A stretch of 64,000 nucleotides of DNA from Pleurocapsa minor GSE-CHR-MK 17-07R (GCA_019359125.1 JAHHHY010000005.1:1-64000), one strand, 5' to 3'; counted from the first letter of the stretch, positions 26,436 to 36,299 are shown. The notes: generated by a model from the sequence alone, not told the origin. Translations and numbers: made by a program.

Positions 26436-28322
26436 TCAGCGGCCCAGCGCCCGTACCGCCAGCGTCAGGCCAGAGCCCATGATGACGACCACCGCCGCCA
26501 GCCCAAAGGCGATATAGCTGGCGTTGGCCTGCAGGGGCGATTCCGGCCCCTTCGCTACAGCGTCCGGCTTGGCGGCATCCGCCAGGCTGGTCGCTGCGCC
26601 CGCATCCGACGTGTTGGTGCTGGTAGGGGCAGCGGGAGGCTGCACGCCTTCGCCCGCGCCAAACGCGATGTTGATCGTCCAGCCGGGGGCCGGGCGCACC
26701 ATCAGTTGTTCGGGCGTGGTCAGGCCATAGCCAGCCGGCGAAATCGCACTGGCGATGTAATCGCCTGCAGGCAGGTCGGTGAAGCATTCCGGTTCGTCGC
26801 CGGTGGTGGTGTACGTCTGGAACATCTCGCCGTCTTTAATCAGCAGGATGGTGCCATCGGCCAGCAGCGGCTCGGTGACTTCATTCAGACGGTTGCGGTT
26901 CTGGTCATCGAACATCGACAGGCAGATGGTGGCCGGTGCGTTGGCGATATCCAACGCGGGCGCGACATCTCCGGTCGTAATGCTGATGATCGGCGCGGGC
27001 GGCGCGCTGTCCGGCGTCAGGCCAGAGGCTTCCACCGTGGGCACGGCGATATCCAGCGGCGCCACTTCAGCAGTGGCGACAGGTTCTTCGGCGGTCAGCG
27101 GGCCTTCGCCTTCAGGATAGGTCGAGCCATCCGGCGCGGCGCGCACGATGATTTCCTCGCCCACCACCAGCTCGGATTCAGATTCAAATTCATTCAGGGC
27201 CAGCAGCTCGTCCACGGTGATGTTGTTCACCGTCGCGATCGACTGCGCGGTGTCGCTCGCCTGCACGATGTAGGCCACCGCACCGTTGGACAGGATGCGC
27301 AGCGCACTCAGCGCGCCGCTGCTGATGACCATGCCGGCCTGTGTCGGACGGGGCGTGGCGGCCTGCGCCACCTGCGCGACCGTATTGGTCGGCTGAATAG
27401 CTGTCGTGGCGGTGGCTTCCGGCGCATTGGCGATCAGCAGCCGGTCACCCACCAGCAGATAGCTGCCACGGGCCATGCCGTTCAGGTCCAGGATTTCCTG
27501 GCGCGACACGCCGTAGGCAAACGCGATGGCGTCCAGCGTATCGCCACCCTGCACGGTGTGCACGGTCGAGCCGTCCGGCTGGGGGGGCTGGCGCGCCACA
27601 AAGCTGGCAAACGGCACCGGCGTGGGAATCAGCGTGGCAGCGGGGACACCCGGCTGTGACGGCGCGGCTGCGCCACCCGGGCCACCGCCGGTCAGCGACG
27701 CCGCATCAAAATACACATTGTTGAGCTGCGACGGCCAGGCCTGTGTCACGAACAGGAACAGCGTGACGGTGGTGCCGGTGGCGGTCGCATTCACGCTCAC
27801 CTGCTGCCAGCGGTCATGCGGGAAGGCATTGGCCGACCACACGATGTCGGTGTCATACGGGTTATTGCCGCCGTTCGGGTCGATGCCGACGCGCACATAC
27901 GCGCCAGATTCCACCGCGCTGCCGCAGTCGGGCGTGTTCGGCGCCGGATTACATGTCTTCAGCCACGCATACGCGCTGCCGACCAGGTTCGAATTGGCGG
28001 CGACGTTCACCTGCTGATAGACAGCGGCGGTGAAGGTGGCATAGCCCTTGTTCAGGTTCAGCGCACGCGCGCCTTCATACGGATTGGGGCCGGGGCCATT
28101 GTGCGGGAAAGCGACCGGCTGGAGGTTCATCCAGCTCTCGGTGCGCGGCGACTCCGCGAACCAGATCTGCCAGCCATCGGGGATGTTGAAGTCCGCGCGG
28201 CCGCGATTGCTGTAGTTCCCTTCAAAGCTCGGGTCTATCAGCGAGTTCTGCGCGGATACCGGCGCAGCGGCCAGCGACGCCAGCAGGACCACGATGAGAC
28301 AAAGCATGAGTCTCTTTTGCAT
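26436..28322 (-). CDS. Surface protein with carbohydrate-binding-like, LysM and SD-repeat-like domains
   Basis: 628 residues. Signal peptide 1-24. Residues 25-210 look like a beta-sandwich carbohydrate-binding module ([38 protein letters not shown]). Two LysM domains follow, about 253-300 ([19 protein letters not shown]) and 345-393 ([19 protein letters not shown]), joined by Pro/Thr/Ala-rich stalks. Residues 470-555 resemble an SdrD-B/prealbumin-like domain ([21 protein letters not shown]). A final membrane helix (603-622) with a basic tail anchors it. It is probably a cell-surface protein that binds wall polymers. The start fits the signal peptide. It diverges from the propeller gene at 28549. 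Confidence 0.85.
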   Translation of the reverse strand: MQKRLMLCLIVVLLASLAAAPVSAQNSLIDPSFEGNYSNRGRADFNIPDGWQIWFAESPRTESWMNLQPVAFPHNGPGPNPYEGARALNLNKGYATFTAAVYQQVNVAANSNLVGSAYAWLKTCNPAPNTPDCGSAVESGAYVRVGIDPNGGNNPYDTDIVWSANAFPHDRWQQVSVNATATGTTVTLFLFVTQAWPSQLNNVYFDAASLTGGGPGGAAAPSQPGVPAATLIPTPVPFASFVARQPPQPDGSTVHTVQGGDTLDAIAFAYGVSRQEILDLNGMARGSYLLVGDRLLIANAPEATATTAIQPTNTVAQVAQAATPRPTQAGMVISSGALSALRILSNGAVAYIVQASDTAQSIATVNNITVDELLALNEFESESELVVGEEIIVRAAPDGSTYPEGEGPLTAEEPVATAEVAPLDIAVPTVEASGLTPDSAPPAPIISITTGDVAPALDIANAPATICLSMFDDQNRNRLNEVTEPLLADGTILLIKDGEMFQTYTTTGDEPECFTDLPAGDYIASAISPAGYGLTTPEQLMVRPAPGWTINIAFGAGEGVQPPAAPTSTNTSDAGAATSLADAAKPDAVAKGPESPLQANASYIAFGLAAVVVIMGSGLTLAVRALGR

Positions 28323-28548
28323 AGTGCTTTACCAAACCTTCATTGATGAGCAGTGGCCGCATTGTATATCAGTGGCGGGGAACTTATCAATTGCAGTGCT
28401 GGCGCAGGCGGCGCGTCAGGCGATAAAAGTTGGGAAGTCGTCGGGTTGCAGGCGTGTTTGTGCGTTTATTCACCAATTAATCACAAAGTCGTGGTACCCT
28501 TGCCCCACGTTGATCACATCAGGCTTTCACCACAGGACAGGCACGACT

Positions 28549-29640
28549 ATGGCCAGGCAGCCACAAGCCCGCAATACTCCCGGATTCATGCGCCTCTCGC
28601 TGCTTCAGCGGCGCTTCGTGTTCTTCATGCTGCTGGTGGGCGGCGTGCTCATCATCGTGGCGATTACACTGGGGCTGTTTGCTATCACCTCCAACAGCGG
28701 GCGCTCGCAGCCGATCGCGCTGCTGCCCGAAGTCGCGGTCGGTGTGCTGGCCGAGCTGCCCGATAATGACGCCTTTCCGGCGGCCGTCGCGCTGGGGCCG
28801 GACGAGAGCGTGTATACCGGCAGCTTTGCCACTGGCGCGGTCTGGCGCATCGATGCAGACGGGAGCGTGACGGAAATCCCCGGCACACGTGAGGCCATTG
28901 GCGGCGTGAGCGCGCTGGCCGTGCTGGCGGACGGGTCGCTGCTGGTCCTGGACACGATCGACACCGATGCGCGCACCGGCGGCGGCGCGCTGCTGCGCAT
29001 CCTGCCCGACGGCACGACCGAGACCTATGCGGTGGCGCCTGATTCACGCGGATTCATCTCGCCCAACGACCTGGCCATTGATGCGCAGGGGCGCGTATAC
29101 GTCAGCGATGGCGGGCGCGGCGATGTGCTGCGCTTCACCCCGTCTGCTGATGGGACCGTCGAAGCTGAATCGTGGTGGAGCGCGCCGCCCGCACCGGATA
29201 ACGGCCTGACCAGCCTGACCGGCCTCGCCTATGATGCCGGGCGCGACGCGCTCATCATCACCGACCCGGAAACCAATGTGGTCTATCGCGTGGCGATCAG
29301 CGACGGCGCGACCGAGACGCTGTACGCGCACGGCCAGATGCCCAACGCGCCCGGCTTCGACGGCGCGGTCGTCACGCCGGATGGCGCGGTGTATGTGGCG
29401 GCGCTGGGTCAAAACGGCATCGCGCGGGTGAATACAGAAACCGGCACGCTGGACTACATCGCCGGGCTGTTCCGTGGTTCATCTGACATTGAATACCAGC
29501 CGGGCAGCGGGCGCTTCATCGTGCCCAATTTCGACCAGGCCTCGCTGGTGATCCCGCTGCTGTCGGCCAGCCTGCCGTTCACCATCGACACCGTGACGCT
29601 CAATCCTGAGGCGCAGCCAGAGGCCACGCCGCCCGCGTAG
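28549..29640 (+). CDS. Membrane-anchored SMP-30/NHL-type beta-propeller protein
   Basis: 363 residues. One membrane helix (about 23-47) after a basic N-terminus anchors a large extracytoplasmic domain. This has repeated strand patterns of six-bladed SMP-30/gluconolactonase or NHL propellers: NDLAIDAQGRVYVSDGGRGDVLRF, GLAYDAGRDALIITDPETN and VVTPDGAVYVAALGQNGI, and an Asn-Asp pair in SPNDLAID as in metal-binding lactonases. It could be a lactonase or only a binding propeller. The ATG at 28549 is chosen because the open frame upstream is not protein-like and AGGACAGG precedes it. Confidence 0.82.
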   Translation: MARQPQARNTPGFMRLSLLQRRFVFFMLLVGGVLIIVAITLGLFAITSNSGRSQPIALLPEVAVGVLAELPDNDAFPAAVALGPDESVYTGSFATGAVWRIDADGSVTEIPGTREAIGGVSALAVLADGSLLVLDTIDTDARTGGGALLRILPDGTTETYAVAPDSRGFISPNDLAIDAQGRVYVSDGGRGDVLRFTPSADGTVEAESWWSAPPAPDNGLTSLTGLAYDAGRDALIITDPETNVVYRVAISDGATETLYAHGQMPNAPGFDGAVVTPDGAVYVAALGQNGIARVNTETGTLDYIAGLFRGSSDIEYQPGSGRFIVPNFDQASLVIPLLSASLPFTIDTVTLNPEAQPEATPPA

Positions 29641-29746
29641 GCAAAACGCCTATTGCATGGCCATTTTGACGGCATTACCATAACGGCGGGTTGTGCGGCG
29701 CTGCTGTATAGTGCGCGAAAACAGGCACCCCCCGAGGAAGACAGCT

Positions 29747-31030
29747 ATGAATGATGATTTTCAGCGTGACGAACCGCTGGCCGATCACCTGGCAGACACC
29801 GGCAAGGTGGTCGCCATTCGCCCGCAGGGCAGCCGCGCGACCGGCATCGTGCTGCTGCTGGGGGCGATGATTTTCACGATTGCGACCGTCGTCATCCTGG
29901 TGCTGCCCGCGCCGCCCGCCGAGACGCCAGACGTGGACACCAACGACGCCATCACCAATGAAGTGATCGCCCTGCCCACGCAGCCGCCGGTCAACACGGA
30001 TACGCAGCAGATCGAGCAGCAGCCCACGCAGGCGCCGATCATCGCCCAGCCCACGCTGGACCCCGCGCAGATCGCCTCGTTCCTGTCGCAGCCGCCCGCC
30101 CAGTCGGTGGCGGCCTCCAGCGGCAGCGCCTTCCAGTTTGTGCGCAACACCTATAACCCGTTCACGATCATCCCCGACCGTCCGCGCACAGAAGTGATCG
30201 AATACGAGATTCAGGACGGCGACACCATCTTCAGCATCGCCGAGCGTTATGGCCTGAAGCCGGAAAGCATCGCCTGGGCCAATGACCGCTCGATCATCGG
30301 CGGGCTGCGCCCCGGCCGCCAGATCAACATCCTGCCGGTGGACGGCGCATACTGGACCGTCCCGTCCGAGCAGACGATCGCGGATATCGCGGCCCAGTTC
30401 CGCGTCGACCCGTATGCCATCATCGACTCTGAATTCAACGACCTGTTTGGCGCGACGCCCGAAACCAGTCTGCCCACCGGCACTCAGGTGGTCGTGCCCG
30501 GCGGCGAGGCCGAGGTCATCACCTGGACGGCGCGCGTAGAAACCCGCGGCGGCGAAGACAACAGCACCAGCGGCGCGCAAAACTCCTCGGTATCCGGCGG
30601 CCAGGTGAACTTTGAGCCGGGCGATCCGGGCTCGTGCGGCTGGGTGGATAATCCGGGTAATCCGGGCGCGTGGAGCTATCCGATGAATCCCGGCAGCTAT
30701 CAGTGGACGCGCGGCTATTCGTCGTACCACACCGGCGTCGATCTGGCCGCGTCACCCGGCGCCCCGGTCTTTGCGGCCAATGGCGGCACGGTCGTGTTTG
30801 CGGGATGGAATACCTACGGCTATGGCAACACCGTCGTGCTGGTGCACGGCTCGTTCATGACGCTGTACGCGCACATGAGCGCGATCAATGTCGGCTGCGG
30901 CCAGTATGTCAACGCAGGCCAGGTGGTCGGCGCGGTCGGCTCGACCGGCAATTCCAGCGGCGCGCACCTGCATTTCGAGATTCGCTTCAACAATATCACG
31001 CAGGACCCGACGTATACGCTGCCGTTCTAG
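29747..31030 (+). CDS. LysM and M23-family peptidase (peptidoglycan hydrolase)
   Basis: 427 residues. A cytoplasmic tail and one membrane helix (about 31-53) are followed by a Pro/Thr/Gln-rich stalk and two LysM domains (about 150-197 and 202-253). The C-terminal M23 (lysostaphin-type) domain has all the zinc residues: HTGVDLA near H328/D332, YAHMS, and GAHLHFE near 407-409. It would cut peptide cross-links of peptidoglycan. GAGGAAG lies before the ATG at 29747, and TATAGT at 29707-29712 may be the -10 box. Its active site is intact, unlike many EnvC-type activators. Confidence 0.93.
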   Translation: MNDDFQRDEPLADHLADTGKVVAIRPQGSRATGIVLLLGAMIFTIATVVILVLPAPPAETPDVDTNDAITNEVIALPTQPPVNTDTQQIEQQPTQAPIIAQPTLDPAQIASFLSQPPAQSVAASSGSAFQFVRNTYNPFTIIPDRPRTEVIEYEIQDGDTIFSIAERYGLKPESIAWANDRSIIGGLRPGRQINILPVDGAYWTVPSEQTIADIAAQFRVDPYAIIDSEFNDLFGATPETSLPTGTQVVVPGGEAEVITWTARVETRGGEDNSTSGAQNSSVSGGQVNFEPGDPGSCGWVDNPGNPGAWSYPMNPGSYQWTRGYSSYHTGVDLAASPGAPVFAANGGTVVFAGWNTYGYGNTVVLVHGSFMTLYAHMSAINVGCGQYVNAGQVVGAVGSTGNSSGAHLHFEIRFNNITQDPTYTLPF

Positions 31031-31041
31031 GTGGGGCGTAA

Positions 31042-31165
31042 CGGACAACGCAGGCGCATCGGAGATAACGCAGGCGCATCGGACAACGCAGGCGAATCGG
31101 ACAACGCAGGCGTTGTCCCTACAAACACACATGTCGTAGGGACGAGGCCCGCCTCGTCCGTGGTT
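31042..31165. repeat. Tandem 18-20 bp repeats plus nested hairpins
   Basis: Four units of CGGACAACGCAGGCGCAT type start at 31042, 31060, 31080 and 31098. The last joins a perfect inverted repeat GGACAACGCA/GGCGTTGTCC, followed by CCCTAC...GTAGGG and GGACGAGG/CCTCGTCC hairpins. It resembles other palindromic intergenic repeats in this window and fills the gap between two convergent genes. Confidence 0.7.
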
Positions 31166-31198
31166 TTCTCGTTCGCCCGGGATTAAAATACCCACCCC

Positions 31199-33853
31199 TC
31201 AGCGCAACCGCAGCTTCGACACTTTCAGCGGGCGGCCATTCGGGCCGGATGCCTCGGCTGAAGCGTCGCCCGCTGGTGCTGATGAAGATGGCAATGACGG
31301 ACGCGTCGCCCACAGCACGACCAGCGCGGCCAGCCAACCAACCCACGCGACGCCACCGGCCAGCGGCACCATCGGCCACCACGGCGGTGCATAGGTGAAC
31401 ACGACCGTGCTGTCGCCCGCCGGGACCTGCACCGCCCGGAAGAAGCCCAGATGCCGGACGATGTCGGCGGATTCACCGTTTACGGTCACTGACCAGCCGG
31501 GATAATCCGCCCCGCTGACGACCAGCAGGCGCGGCTGATCGGCGCTAACGGACAGCGTTTCGCCCTCATCCGACTGCGCCAGCACGCGCACACCGTCGCC
31601 CGCCAGCATCGCCCCACTTTCATCGGCCAGAAAGGCATAGCGCGCATCGGCGTGCTCATACACTTTCAGCTCGCTGGAAAGCACACGCGTGAACGGCAGC
31701 GGCGCAAGCTGCTGAAATGCCCGCGTGCGCGCATCGACCAGCGTGACCGCGTGAATCACGGCACCGGCCAGGCGCACGTCAACCGTTTCCGGGGCAATCG
31801 CCTCGTCTGACGCAAACACGGCCAGGCGATAGCCCTGCACCTCATCGTCACGGGCGAGGTCTGGCGTCAGGCCATCCAGAGACAGCGCAAGCCCAGATTC
31901 ACACGCAGAATCACACATATAAAGCACATGGATTTCCGTCAGCGTGAAGCCCTGAATATTCTGATATCTCGCCGCCTCGCGCATGGGCAGGCCGACATCA
32001 TAGGCCAGTTCGTCGGCAAACACGTCATGCGTCTTGTCGAGGATCAGCCAGCGCACGTTCATCTGCGCCAGCAGCCCGGCATCCGGCACGCAGGCCGCCC
32101 CACACGCGTCGATGCTGAGCGCCTCGATCAGGCGGCCATCGGCAACAGGCAGGCCGTCGGGCGTCAGGCGGGCAGAAAAGTCCGCGTAGCTTAGCAGCGG
32201 TAGCAGCCCGCCATCGAAGCCGTCTGCCGTGGGAACCCCGACCATCAGGCCGAGATTGGCGCGCAGGGCGTCCCAGGCTTTGGCAGCCGTCAGCGCGCTG
32301 TGCAGCGAGAGCGCCGAATACCCACCATCCTGGTAGCGCCGCGTGATCGCGCCCAGGTCATAGGTGTCCCAGGTCAGGTCGCTCAGCGTGAGCGTGCGCC
32401 CGGCGACCGGCAAAGGCTCGTTGAGCACGCGCACCTGCGCCGCCGTGAAGCGGGTGTCCGCCAGCGCGTCGGCCTGCACGGTCTGGTTATGGGGCAGCAC
32501 CAGCGACGCCGCGAACAGCTCGATGCCCAGCGCGAGGCAGGCAGCTACCGGCAGATAGATCGCGTCCCGTTTGCTGAAAAAGCGAATCAGCCCGAAGAAC
32601 ACGGTCAGCGCGACCGCCCAGCCCAGCAGCGTCACCGCGTTGGGCACGGGCACATCCGGCGTGCCCGATTGTCCGGCCAGGTACGCCATGCATACGAGGA
32701 TGATGACGCCGAAGCCAATCGCGCCCTGCTGCCGATAGCCCGCCCGGTGAAACGTCTCCACGCCCAGCGCGACCAGCATCGCCCCGCCCAGCACGGCCAG
32801 CGCCAGCCAGCGCGCAGGCACGCGGAATAAATTCAGCGGTGGCAGATTCGCCAGCAGCAGATACAGCGGGTTATACGCGCCCAGCGCCAGCAGCAGACCA
32901 GCGGCGCACAGCAGCAGCCACGGCCAGCGTTTCGCGCCGCCATTGAATCCGCCCAGCGCGGCCAGCCCCAGGCCAATCACGCCGATATAGCCGATGTATT
33001 CGGTGAACAGCAGGCCGTCATAGGCCGGCAGCAGGCCGCGCCCGATCACGAACGGGGACAGCGAAAACGAGACTGCTTCATTGACTGGCAGGCCGCCAGC
33101 CCGCACCGACTGCGCGCTCAATTCCAGCGTGGGGATGAGCTGCGGCGCGATCAGCGGGGCGGCGAGCAATCCGGCGCAGGCCAGCAGCGCCACCGGACGC
33201 ACGCGGCGCGTCGCCAACGCGACAATGCCCAGCCCGACAATACTGATGAAGACGGTCTGCGTGTGGCCGGTCAGAAACTGCAGCGCCAGCGCGCCCGCCA
33301 GGCCGAGCGCCCCAGCGGCAAATCCGGGCCGGGTCGTCGTGCTGCCGCCCACATGCAGGATCAGCAGCAGCCACGGCAGCCAGGCCAACCCCTGAAACTG
33401 ATTGACGTGTTCGGTCTGCGCGCCCAGATAGCCGCTGAACGCAAAGGCCAGCCCGGCGGCCAGCGCGCTCATCCGGCTGACGTCGAGCGCCGTCCGCGCC
33501 AGGGCAAAGGCGCCCAGCGCCGCGAAAAACGCGTGCAGCATCAGGCTCAGCTTGAGGGCGACCGGGGCGGAAAAGAGGGTCAGAGGCCAGTTTGGGGGAT
33601 ACAGCGCGCCGATCTGGCTGTTGGCCAGCACGGGCACACCCATGAACAGGTCAGGCGTCCATAACAGCGAGGCCGCCCCGCGCAGGGCTTCGGCGCGCAG
33701 GTGCCAGTACGGGGTGAAATACAGCAGCGCATCGCCGCGACCCATCAGGTCGCCGGTCAGGGCGAGGCGATGAAAAAACAACGCCGTCAGCAGCAGCAGG
33801 GCACCCGTATACAGAAACAGGGTAAACCGGATGCGCGGACGGCGTGGAGTCAC
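31199..33853 (-). CDS. YfhO-like large polytopic membrane protein
   Basis: 884 residues. About thirteen membrane helices fill the first 520 residues. A large extracytoplasmic domain of about 300 residues follows, with one last helix near the C-terminus. The start (LTGDLMGRGDALLYFTPYWHLRAEALRG, PDLFMGVPVLANSQIGALYPPNW) is characteristic of the YfhO family, which belongs to the GT-C glycosyltransferase-like fold and in Firmicutes is linked to glycosylation of wall polymers. The substrate is unknown. The start codon is GTG. It overlaps no neighbour and is followed by a repeat-rich gap. Confidence 0.85.
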   Translation of the reverse strand: MTPRRPRIRFTLFLYTGALLLLTALFFHRLALTGDLMGRGDALLYFTPYWHLRAEALRGAASLLWTPDLFMGVPVLANSQIGALYPPNWPLTLFSAPVALKLSLMLHAFFAALGAFALARTALDVSRMSALAAGLAFAFSGYLGAQTEHVNQFQGLAWLPWLLLILHVGGSTTTRPGFAAGALGLAGALALQFLTGHTQTVFISIVGLGIVALATRRVRPVALLACAGLLAAPLIAPQLIPTLELSAQSVRAGGLPVNEAVSFSLSPFVIGRGLLPAYDGLLFTEYIGYIGVIGLGLAALGGFNGGAKRWPWLLLCAAGLLLALGAYNPLYLLLANLPPLNLFRVPARWLALAVLGGAMLVALGVETFHRAGYRQQGAIGFGVIILVCMAYLAGQSGTPDVPVPNAVTLLGWAVALTVFFGLIRFFSKRDAIYLPVAACLALGIELFAASLVLPHNQTVQADALADTRFTAAQVRVLNEPLPVAGRTLTLSDLTWDTYDLGAITRRYQDGGYSALSLHSALTAAKAWDALRANLGLMVGVPTADGFDGGLLPLLSYADFSARLTPDGLPVADGRLIEALSIDACGAACVPDAGLLAQMNVRWLILDKTHDVFADELAYDVGLPMREAARYQNIQGFTLTEIHVLYMCDSACESGLALSLDGLTPDLARDDEVQGYRLAVFASDEAIAPETVDVRLAGAVIHAVTLVDARTRAFQQLAPLPFTRVLSSELKVYEHADARYAFLADESGAMLAGDGVRVLAQSDEGETLSVSADQPRLLVVSGADYPGWSVTVNGESADIVRHLGFFRAVQVPAGDSTVVFTYAPPWWPMVPLAGGVAWVGWLAALVVLWATRPSLPSSSAPAGDASAEASGPNGRPLKVSKLRLR

Positions 33854-33877
33854 AGCGTGCAGGTGTGGAGCCGCGGG

Positions 33878-34084
33878 TTACGCGTCGGCGGACTGCTGCT
33901 GAGCCGGCTGGGCGGCTGGCGTTTCTTCGGGCAGCGCAGCAGGAGCCGCGGGCAGAGCCGGCGTTTCTTCCGGCGGAATGAACCATTCCTCGTGCTCGTG
34001 CTTCTCCTGCAATACCATATACATCACGCCCACCACTGTGGCAGCGGCGGTCAGGATGATGATCAGGCTAATTAGGACACCCAT
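33878..34084 (-). CDS. Small single-pass membrane protein
   Basis: 68 residues. One helix at the very start (MGVLISLIIILTAAATVVGVMY, in part) is followed by a cytoplasmic tail with EKHEHEEWF and a Pro/Ala/Glu-rich end. An upstream start at 34174 would add 30 unlikely residues. The ATG at 34084 has an excellent GGAGGG 7 bases before it, and a TGGTATACT extended -10 box lies about 40 bases upstream. Family not recognised. It lies 24 bp before the YfhO-like gene in the same direction, so the two may form an operon. Confidence 0.72.
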   Translation of the reverse strand: MGVLISLIIILTAAATVVGVMYMVLQEKHEHEEWFIPPEETPALPAAPAALPEETPAAQPAQQQSADA

Positions 34085-34123
34085 GTAATTACCCTCCGGA
34101 AATGGATGTTCGACAGGCCTCGC

Positions 34124-34132
34124 AGTATACCA
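34124..34132 (-). promoter_or_regulatory. Extended -10 element (TGGTATACT)
   Basis: On the minus strand TGG precedes TATACT, with a predicted start about 33 bases before the ATG at 34084. It probably serves the 68-residue protein and the YfhO-like gene. Confidence 0.5.
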
Positions 34133-34198
34133 AACAATCTGCGCCATGACGAGGCAATACACGGGCGCGCTCATTGTTCGGCAGCGTAGAAACCGCGC

Positions 34199-34954
34199 CT
34201 ACATCGACCCGTCGCCCAGGTTTTCGCCGCCGTCCACATTGATATGCGCGCCGGTGATGAAGTCGTTGGTGGCCACAAACAGGCAGGCGCGGGCGGCATC
34301 TTCCGGGTCACCGCTGCGCTTCAGCGGCAGGCGACCCTCCACGCGCGCCCACACCTCGTCGGGCAGATTGTCTGTGCGCAGGATCGGCCCGAACACCAAT
34401 ACGTTGCAGCGGATGTTGTAGCGGGCCAGCGCACGCGCCGTCACATCGGTCAGCATGAGCAGGCCAGCCTTGCTGACGCTGTGCTGCGGGCGGTGCGGCC
34501 ACGGGCGCTGTCCCGCCGTGTCGCCGATATTAATGATGCAGCCGGGCTTGCCAGCATCGCGCAGCAGGCGCCCGGCCAGCTGCGAGCAGTAAAATGGCGC
34601 GGTCAGGTTGACGTCGATGGCCATCTGCCAGCTTTCCGGCGTCACCTCCAGGAAGTCGCCCGATTCAAAATTACTCGCGCTGTTGACGAGGATATCAGGC
34701 ACGCCAATCTCGGCCTGAATGTGCGCAAACGCCGCCGTAATCTCGGCAAGCTGGCGAAAGTCACCCTTCACCACCCACGCATTCACGCCCAGCGCACGAA
34801 TCTCGGCGGCGGTCTCGGCGGCCGCCGCATCAGAATTGCTGTGGTGGATGATGACGTGCGCGCCCTCCCGTGCAAATCCAAGCGCGATGGCACGCCCCAC
34901 CCGGCGCGCGCCGCCCGTCACAAACACCAGCTTGTCTTTTACCGATTGATACAT
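34199..34954 (-). CDS. Pteridine-reductase-like SDR with altered catalytic residue
   Basis: 251 residues, short-chain dehydrogenase fold. The cofactor loop TGGARRVGRA at 13-22 and HHSNS at 37-41 resemble the NADPH sites of PTR1-type pteridine reductases. NSAS is at 91-94. Asp145 takes the place of the usual serine, as in PTR1. The catalytic Tyr of YxxxK is replaced by His158 (HSVSK), with Lys162 kept. The C-terminus ends in the usual DGGENLG. Reduction of pterin or folate is a guess. The His could mean altered chemistry or loss of activity. The ATG at 34954 follows GGGAGA. A longer frame to 35023 adds 23 non-homologous residues. Confidence 0.82.
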   Translation of the reverse strand: MYQSVKDKLVFVTGGARRVGRAIALGFAREGAHVIIHHSNSDAAAAETAAEIRALGVNAWVVKGDFRQLAEITAAFAHIQAEIGVPDILVNSASNFESGDFLEVTPESWQMAIDVNLTAPFYCSQLAGRLLRDAGKPGCIINIGDTAGQRPWPHRPQHSVSKAGLLMLTDVTARALARYNIRCNVLVFGPILRTDNLPDEVWARVEGRLPLKRSGDPEDAARACLFVATNDFITGAHINVDGGENLGDGSM

Positions 34955-35146
34955 CGTCGATTGTCTCCCATATGCCGGGGCAGTACCGATTTCCCAACAC
35001 AATTTCTGTGCGTGGAAATGCACGCCGCGCTATACTGAACCATATTCTGCTTAGCATCTGCTTAAGCGGGCGCGCCACACGGCGCAGACAGATGACGAAA
35101 GCGGTTGGTCGTGGGCCAGCGCGCGCAGGAAACAGGGAGATTCGGC

Positions 35147-36220
35147 ATGATCAAGCGGTGGTTCGCTCTCTTTGCGGTCATTATCGTGTTCAGCGCGGGC
35201 GGCATTTTCGCCTCGCGGACCGGTGCCGCACCCTCACGCGATTTCGGCGTCGGCTGGACAGCCCAGTATTTCAACAATACGTCCCTGTCAGGCACGCCTG
35301 TATTCACCGAGTCGCTGCCTTCGGGCATCAACTTCTTCTGGGGCACCGGCTCGCCCAACCCGGCCGTGCCGTCCGACAACTTCAGCGCGCGCTACACCTC
35401 GGTGCAGCAGTTTAACGCCGGCACCTATCAGTTCAGCGTGCAGTCCGACGACGGCGTGCGCGTGTTCATCGACGGTGTGATCGTGCTGGACAGGTTCGTT
35501 GGCCGCGTGCTCACCAACGATACCTTCAGCATCAGCCTGACGCAGGGGCCGCACACGCTGGTAGTCGAATATTTCGAGGGCATCGACCAGGCCGCGCTGC
35601 AATTCCAGTGGTTCCAGGTCAGCACAGGCATCGTCGGCACCCCGACGGTCTTTGGCGCTCCCACGGCCACTTTTGGCCCGACGCCCTCGGCCACGCGCAT
35701 CCCGCCAACCTCGCTGCCGGCCATTCCGCCGGGTGCGTTAACCGGCACCGTGGTGCGCGCCACCGTGCTGCTCACCCGCTCCGAGCCGTATATCGGCGCG
35801 CCGGTGGTGGGCCGCGTGCTGCGCGGCCAGACCTACGCCGTGATCGGCCGCGATGCCGATGCGCGCTGGTTCCTGCTTCAGCTCAGCGGCTTCCAGGGCT
35901 GGGTGTGGGGCTACTACCTGTTCGTCAATGGCAATGAATTCAATGCCCCGGTCGTCGGGCCGTTCACGACCTCTGGCGCGCCCTCAAACGCGACCGGCGT
36001 CGTCATCCAGACGAACAGCGGCCTGCGCCTGCGCGCCGCGCCCACCACTGAATCCGCCCAGATCGGGCGCATCCCGTGGGGCGAAATCCTGCCCGTGATT
36101 GGCCGCACCGCCAGCAATGGCTGGGTGCAGGTCGAATTCCGCGGCACGATCGGCTGGGTCTCCAGCGGCTTCTTCGACTTTGTCGAGGGCGATCTCAACA
36201 CCGTGCCGGTCACCGGCTGA
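35147..36220 (+). CDS. Secreted PA14 and SH3b-domain protein
   Basis: 357 residues. A signal peptide or anchor (1-25) is followed by a PA14 domain (about 32-150: WTAQYFNNTSLSG, SDDGVRVFIDGV, HTLVVEYFEG), a beta-barrel that commonly binds carbohydrates. A Pro/Thr-rich linker leads to two bacterial SH3 domains (about 198-262 and 284-350; the second has GLRLRAAPTTESAQIGRI and GWVSSGF), which often bind peptidoglycan peptides. No enzyme domain. AGGGAGA precedes the ATG. A TATACT box at 35031-35036 could be its promoter, giving a leader of about 100 nt. Confidence 0.85.
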   Translation: MIKRWFALFAVIIVFSAGGIFASRTGAAPSRDFGVGWTAQYFNNTSLSGTPVFTESLPSGINFFWGTGSPNPAVPSDNFSARYTSVQQFNAGTYQFSVQSDDGVRVFIDGVIVLDRFVGRVLTNDTFSISLTQGPHTLVVEYFEGIDQAALQFQWFQVSTGIVGTPTVFGAPTATFGPTPSATRIPPTSLPAIPPGALTGTVVRATVLLTRSEPYIGAPVVGRVLRGQTYAVIGRDADARWFLLQLSGFQGWVWGYYLFVNGNEFNAPVVGPFTTSGAPSNATGVVIQTNSGLRLRAAPTTESAQIGRIPWGEILPVIGRTASNGWVQVEFRGTIGWVSSGFFDFVEGDLNTVPVTG

Positions 36221-36245
36221 CGGTTCAGGGCAGTAACGCAAACAG

Positions 36246-36285
36246 AACGGGGACAGGACTGGTCAATCAGCCTGTCCCCGTTTTT
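36246..36285 (+). terminator. Intrinsic terminator after the PA14/SH3 gene
   Basis: AACGGGGACAGG pairs with CCTGTCCCCGTT around a 13-base loop and runs into TTTTT. Confidence 0.9.
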
Positions 36286-36299
36286 GTTGCCCCGTGCGC

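Noticed and set aside
26370-26787. N-terminal extension of the guaA frame
   Set aside because: Not homologous to GMP synthase, and it overlaps a terminator and the end of the upstream gene. The ribosome-binding site lies before 26364/26370.
31042-31112. Possible CRISPR array
   Set aside because: The repeats are directly adjacent, 18-20 bp, with no spacers and no cas genes.
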